From an uncultured Planctomycetaceae bacterium (lineage in GTDB: Bacteria > Planctomycetota > Planctomycetia > Planctomycetales > Planctomycetaceae), in the NCBI GenBank assembly GCA_943787265.1, contig CALSLT010000005.1, positions 1 through 64,000 on the forward strand: a stretch of 64,000 bases of DNA, read 5' to 3'. Under the pieces are notes generated by a model that was not told the DNA's origin, searched no databases, and saw only the letters and a list, made by a program, of their open reading frames with translations. Position 1 is the first letter of the stretch. Every line of letters begins with the position of its first letter. A program made the translations under genes and the position numbers. Shown piece after piece: positions 62,730 to 64,000 of this stretch.

Positions 62730-64000
62730 AAATGCAGGGTATCGTCGAATTATGGTGTGCAGATTGAGGTCCGAATTGGATGGTGTTTGCGGTGGCAGTA
62801 GAGGCGGTGGAACGAGCTTGCGGAGCTGATGAGTCTGTGGCAGCGTCTGGTTGCAATCTGAACGGTCGAGAACACCGAAAACAGCAGCCCTCGGAGACCG
62901 GCGAACTCTCGGGGTTTGCCGCTGCCGAGTAGTTTTCGCAGGATCAGACCAAGGTTGTGAGCGGCGACTGTCAGCCGCACTTTCTTGCGGTTGTTTTCCA
63001 GGCCTCGCAGCCAGGTGCGGCGAGCTCCGCCGGTTTCGCAGACGTGGGCGAAGCTGCGTTCGACTCGTTCACTCCGTAATTTTTGCAGACGCTTGTTGCG
63101 GTCGGTTTTCAGGCGACGTCGATTGGCACAGTACGCTTTTTTGTAATCGGCAGGCTTGTCCGTCCAGCGACGGTTCGGACCATCCGGCTCGCAGATGTAT
63201 GTTCGCAATTCATCCGCCCGGGACTTCGCCAGCGTTTCGTTCTTGTGGTAACCCTTGTCGCCGACGACCTCTTTGATCACCGCTTCGCTGTCGGACTGTT
63301 GCAGGTTGCCTTGGGCAGTGTTGACACTGTCCAGCAGCGTGTTGCCGTCGGACTCGTTGCCGTAATAGATCTCGGCGGACAGGATCGCTTCGGTTTCCAG
63401 GTCGACCGTGTGTTCCTGCTTGTACGACAAGTGCGTGTGCCCCTTCTTCATTTTCATGATGCGGGCGTCAGGGTCGCTTGAGCTTTGCCAGTCCTGATTG
63501 GAAACCTTCTTGCCTTTGCGTTTTCGATCGAACTTTCGCAGGTCATCGTCGTTCTTGATCTCGACGCCGTCAGCTTCGGCCAACTGGCGGACGAATGCTT
63601 CCCAGTCCTCGCCGGTGTCCTTGCGAACGATCGACTTCATTGCCGCGTTGGCTTCCAGCAGAGTCGAATCAACGCCGACGGTCTTACCTTTCAGTAGCCC
63701 GTGCTTTTCGACCAGCGATAACACGAACGCAAAGACCTGCTCGAACGCTTCCAGAGGAAGACGCTGACGGATGCGCGTCAGGCTCGAATGCTCAGGCGTG
63801 TTCTCATGCAATTCGTACCCGAGAAATTTCCGCAGCGACAGACTGTCCCGGCAACGCCAGGCGATGCCTCGCTGCGAATCGATTCCCTCGAAGTACCCCA
63901 CAAAGATCATGCGGAAATAAACGCCTGGCGGAATGCCTGGACGACCACCTTCTTTGTAAAACGGCTCGCACAGCGACTCGGCAAAGTTGTCAAACTCCCC
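62718..64000 (-). mobile_element. IS1182-like insertion sequence, runs off the window
   Basis: The element begins just inside the integrase gene, around 62718, and includes the transposase on the minus strand. The possible end GAAAATGCAGGGTATCG can only be verified against the far end, which lies beyond 64000. Confidence 0.6.
62750..64000 (-). CDS. IS1182-family-like transposase, partial at window edge
   Basis: 417 codons in view; the frame is still open at base 64000 (GEFDNFAESLCEPFYKEGGR upstream of the first Met at 63910). DDE-type landmarks: KTVGVDSTLLEANAAMKSIV (first Asp), DARIMKMKKGHTHLSYKQEH, VVGDKGYHKNETL (second Asp region) and RVERSFAHVCETGGARRTWL (Glu). The C-terminus has a Pro/His-rich tail. 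It looks intact, hence possibly active, and its insertion destroyed the integrase gene. Confidence 0.85.
   Translation of the reverse strand, partial: GEFDNFAESLCEPFYKEGGRPGIPPGVYFRMIFVGYFEGIDSQRGIAWRCRDSLSLRKFLGYELHENTPEHSSLTRIRQRLPLEAFEQVFAFVLSLVEKHGLLKGKTVGVDSTLLEANAAMKSIVRKDTGEDWEAFVRQLAEADGVEIKNDDDLRKFDRKRKGKKVSNQDWQSSSDPDARIMKMKKGHTHLSYKQEHTVDLETEAILSAEIYYGNESDGNTLLDSVNTAQGNLQQSDSEAVIKEVVGDKGYHKNETLAKSRADELRTYICEPDGPNRRWTDKPADYKKAYCANRRRLKTDRNKRLQKLRSERVERSFAHVCETGGARRTWLRGLENNRKKVRLTVAAHNLGLILRKLLGSGKPREFAGLRGLLFSVFSTVQIATRRCHRLISSASSFHRLYCHRKHHPIRTSICTP

Overview
The window looks like chromosomal DNA from a planctomycete. The evidence is four pairs of DUF1592-type cytochrome proteins and DUF1552 proteins, a PVC-type membrane-bound dehydrogenase fusion, two arylsulfatases beside a ThuA-domain protein, a DUF1080 protein, two ECF sigma factor genes and a Ser/Thr kinase with a C-terminal FGE-like domain. 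The genus cannot be fixed from the sequence alone.

Left part (1-14,600). A secretin gene enters from the left edge. Its first half is open, but its conserved secretin core is broken by many small frameshifts. A lipoprotein gene, a terminator, a conserved protein of unknown function, a squalene/phytoene synthase, a HAD phosphatase and purH follow. A 153-bp MITE-like element lies just downstream of purH. Next come three exported sugar-metabolism-type proteins (esterase, TIM-barrel isomerase, DUF1080). A membrane protein gene then lies beside an ECF sigma gene that has been split by an ISAs1-family transposase remnant.

Middle part (14,600-48,400). This is a catabolic and exported-protein region. 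Two DUF1592/DUF1552 pairs lead to a 1,315-residue SGNH-hydrolase/PVC-dehydrogenase/di-heme fusion. An ECF sigma with an overlapping membrane partner follows, then a third DUF1592/DUF1552 pair, then an exported ankyrin protein overlapping a stand-alone M41-type peptidase. On the minus strand a run reads Rid-like protein, ThuA, sulfatase, sulfatase, DUF1592, DUF1552. The likely common theme is breakdown of sulfated or complex glycans coupled to periplasmic redox proteins, but that is inference. A TrxR-like flavin reductase gene with a one-base frameshift and a coupled ubiD-menG pair (late quinone synthesis) close this part.

Right part (48,800-64,000). This is an accessory island. It starts at a displaced 3' fragment of a tRNA-Met gene with its terminator. 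Reading away from the fragment is an open frame that I interpret as the C-terminal tail of a tyrosine integrase. A second homologous tail lies at 58,331. After the second tail comes a compact integrative element: excisionase-like protein, primase, ATPase (frameshifted from the primase), TubC-docking-like small protein, and an integrase cut short by an IS1182-like transposase that runs off the window. Between the two tails lies cargo: a cysteine-rich glycosyltransferase, a two-domain GT2 glycosyltransferase, a sulfotransferase, a lysine-rich beta-domain protein and a kinase-FGE fusion. The most unusual point is the arrangement suggesting that the integrase reading frame is crossed by the attachment site, so integration would exchange its C-terminus.

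Broken frames recur in the window (secretin, flavin reductase, primase/ATPase, sigma factor). Some may be assembly indels rather than biology.
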